From contig NZ_JAHYBZ010000005.1 in assembly GCF_019430885.1 (NCBI RefSeq), forward strand, positions 124,001 to 188,000: DNA of 64,000 bases, in the 5' to 3' direction. Positions 63,007 to 64,000 of this stretch are shown here, in pieces. The first letter of the stretch is position 1. Each line of letters begins with the position of its first letter. A model generated the notes under the pieces. That model saw only the letters and a program-made list of their open reading frames with translations. It was not told where the DNA came from and did not search any database. The stretch comes from Roseomonas alba. Lineage in GTDB: Bacteria; Pseudomonadota; Alphaproteobacteria; Acetobacterales; Acetobacteraceae. Both the position numbers and the translations under genes were made by a program.

Positions 63007-63363
63007 CGTGGCGGAACTCCTGCTTCGGCTGTTTCGTTAGCTTCCTGGCAAGCGGGAACTGGCCGGGGACAACGTCGAGTGTCACGGACGGAGCACGGCG
63101 CTCGGGGTTGCCCAGAGTGCGGCCCATCGGTTGGCACGACCCGCCGTGCGACGCGTGCGCGCACTTCCGTGCGAGAGCTGTCGCACGCGCGCGGATCTCG
63201 TGGAGAATGACCCGCGCGGTGCAGCCGCTATGCAGGCGACACCGCTCTCAGCGTGCCTGCGTGGAGACAGGAATCACAAACCAAGGCACGTGGGTCCCCG
63301 GCCGCGCACCGGCCATCAGCGGGCCTGGATGGCGAGCCGCATCGACGCGGCGTGGCACTTCCG
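63007..63363. other. Intergenic stretch, no gene seen
   Basis: This is 357 bp between the starts and ends of two minus-strand genes. It holds the promoter region of the glycosyltransferase operon on its left side. I see no clear -35/-10 pair and no recognisable gene; short frames on the plus strand have no domain. Confidence 0.4.
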
Positions 63364-63570
63364 TTACGCCAGCTTCAGATTGCCGGCCGATACCTTCCCT
63401 TGCTGTCCCTGCTGGATCTCGTACTCCAGCCTCTGCCCCTCCTTGGGGCTTTCGATGCCGGCGCGCTCGACATCGGAGGCATGAAGGAAGACGTCCTTCG
63501 AGCCATCATGGGGCTGGATGAAGCCGTAGCCCTTCGCTGCATTGAACCACTTCACGGTGCCGATCGGCAT
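63364..63570 (-). CDS. Cold-shock protein (CspA family)
   Basis: The product has 68 residues. GTVKWFNAAKGYGFIQ (RNP1-like) and DVFLHASDVERAG (RNP2-like) define the single OB-fold cold-shock domain, an RNA chaperone. The ATG at 63570 follows AAGGAT. The frame runs on upstream, but that part (63571-63787) has no match and is more likely the untranslated leader that csp mRNAs often carry. Confidence 0.93.
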   Translation of the reverse strand: MPIGTVKWFNAAKGYGFIQPHDGSKDVFLHASDVERAGIESPKEGQRLEYEIQQGQQGKVSAGNLKLA

Positions 63571-63787
63571 GCGGATATCCTTCGCAAGCAGGGGCCGCTT
63601 CGCAGCATCGCGGAGCGGATCAAGCTTCTCAGGGGAAGGACACCTTGCTCGGGGCTCGATCGAGAGCAGGGAGGGGCGAGCTCGCCGGATGAATTTGACA
63701 ACTTCGCATATGGTGAGGCGGCAGATGCTTCGCAACCTCCGTGCGACGACCGCACCTCGGCTACAGCGTCCCGTTCGCGCGAACCAC

Positions 63788-64000
63788 TCAGAGCATGCTG
63801 CGCGCAAGGCCCATCGCGCCGAGAGTCTCCCAGGCGACCACAGCAGCGGCTGCGAGCATGATGAATGTCACTGCCAATGCAGCACAAAGCAGGACCCCGT
63901 CCTCCTCAAGATACGCGAAGGCGATCAGCCCGATCATCAAGGCAATCGGTACGTTGCTGAGCGGAACAGGGGTCAGAAGGCCAATGGCCAGGACAATGAT
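63788..64000 (-). CDS. ExoD-like membrane protein, C-terminal fragment (runs off the window)
   Basis: The last 70 residues of a minus-strand protein: LLTPVPLSNVPIALMIGLIA, FAYLEEDGVLLCAALAV and a final hydrophobic helix. PxPxxNxxP followed by LG(L/A)..L.EDG is the C-terminal pattern of ExoD-family exopolysaccharide proteins. The start lies beyond the window edge. It may be co-transcribed with csp, 217 bp away. Confidence 0.6.
   Translation of the reverse strand: MIVLAIGLLTPVPLSNVPIALMIGLIAFAYLEEDGVLLCAALAVTFIMLAAAAVVAWETLGAMGLARSML

Overview
The window is a GC-rich chromosomal segment. The order leuS-lptE-holA facing parB-parA-rsmG-mnmG-mnmE is the arrangement seen in Rhodospirillales and Acetobacteraceae (Alphaproteobacteria). 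The style of the accessory genes (Bug-type binding proteins, tandem enolase-superfamily enzymes, many LysR regulators, IS3/IS5/IS481 scraps) fits a Roseomonas-like acetobacteraceous soil or water bacterium. Genus is inference.

Layout. 1-7045: end of an AraC-type regulator, an MFS exporter, a secreted alpha/beta hydrolase, then leuS, lptE and holA. 7046-7882: a decayed type I-E CRISPR locus, made of a truncated cas2 relic followed by five repeats and four 32-bp spacers, with no other cas gene in the window. 7883-13816: the housekeeping block parB, parA, rsmG, mnmG, mnmE and a [2Fe-2S] ferredoxin, with two parS-like sites beside gene starts. 13936-18935: ogt, a quinone oxidoreductase and a MacAB/DevBCA-like exporter. 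19061: tRNA-Thr(CGT).

19455-28509 is the most unusual part. It is a cluster of mostly unrecognised membrane and periplasmic genes: two mitofilin (Mic60)-like membrane-anchored proteins, a PstS-like binding protein without a transporter, a DUF4239-like membrane protein, several small membrane proteins, and a beta-carbonic-anhydrase-like protein. The C-terminal module of that last protein recurs as a stand-alone gene in the same cluster. A PH-like gene closes it on the other strand. I infer an undescribed envelope-associated system.

28771-37539: mlaA, then a LysR-controlled module with two enolase-superfamily enzymes and a branched-chain-type ABC transporter whose LivM and LivG are fused. 37540-39032 is a gene graveyard (fdhD, TPR/cyclase and IS3 scraps). 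39033-52538 is a LacI-controlled catabolic operon: hydantoinase/oxoprolinase B and A, a complete Dpp-type transporter, an alanine-racemase-like enzyme, an LLM flavin monooxygenase and a RidA protein. Two matching palindromes lie in the divergent promoter region. This looks like import and stepwise opening or deamination of a nitrogenous ring or amide compound.

52738-57715: IS remnants flanking a LysR, Bug-receptor, hydrolase and SnoaL-like module. 58426-63006: ManA-like isomerase, GH130 and a two-domain glycosyltransferase, probably a mannoside/glycan module. The window ends with a cold-shock gene and the C-terminus of an ExoD-like protein.

A recurring motif in intergenic DNA is a family of short perfect hairpins with three-base loops.
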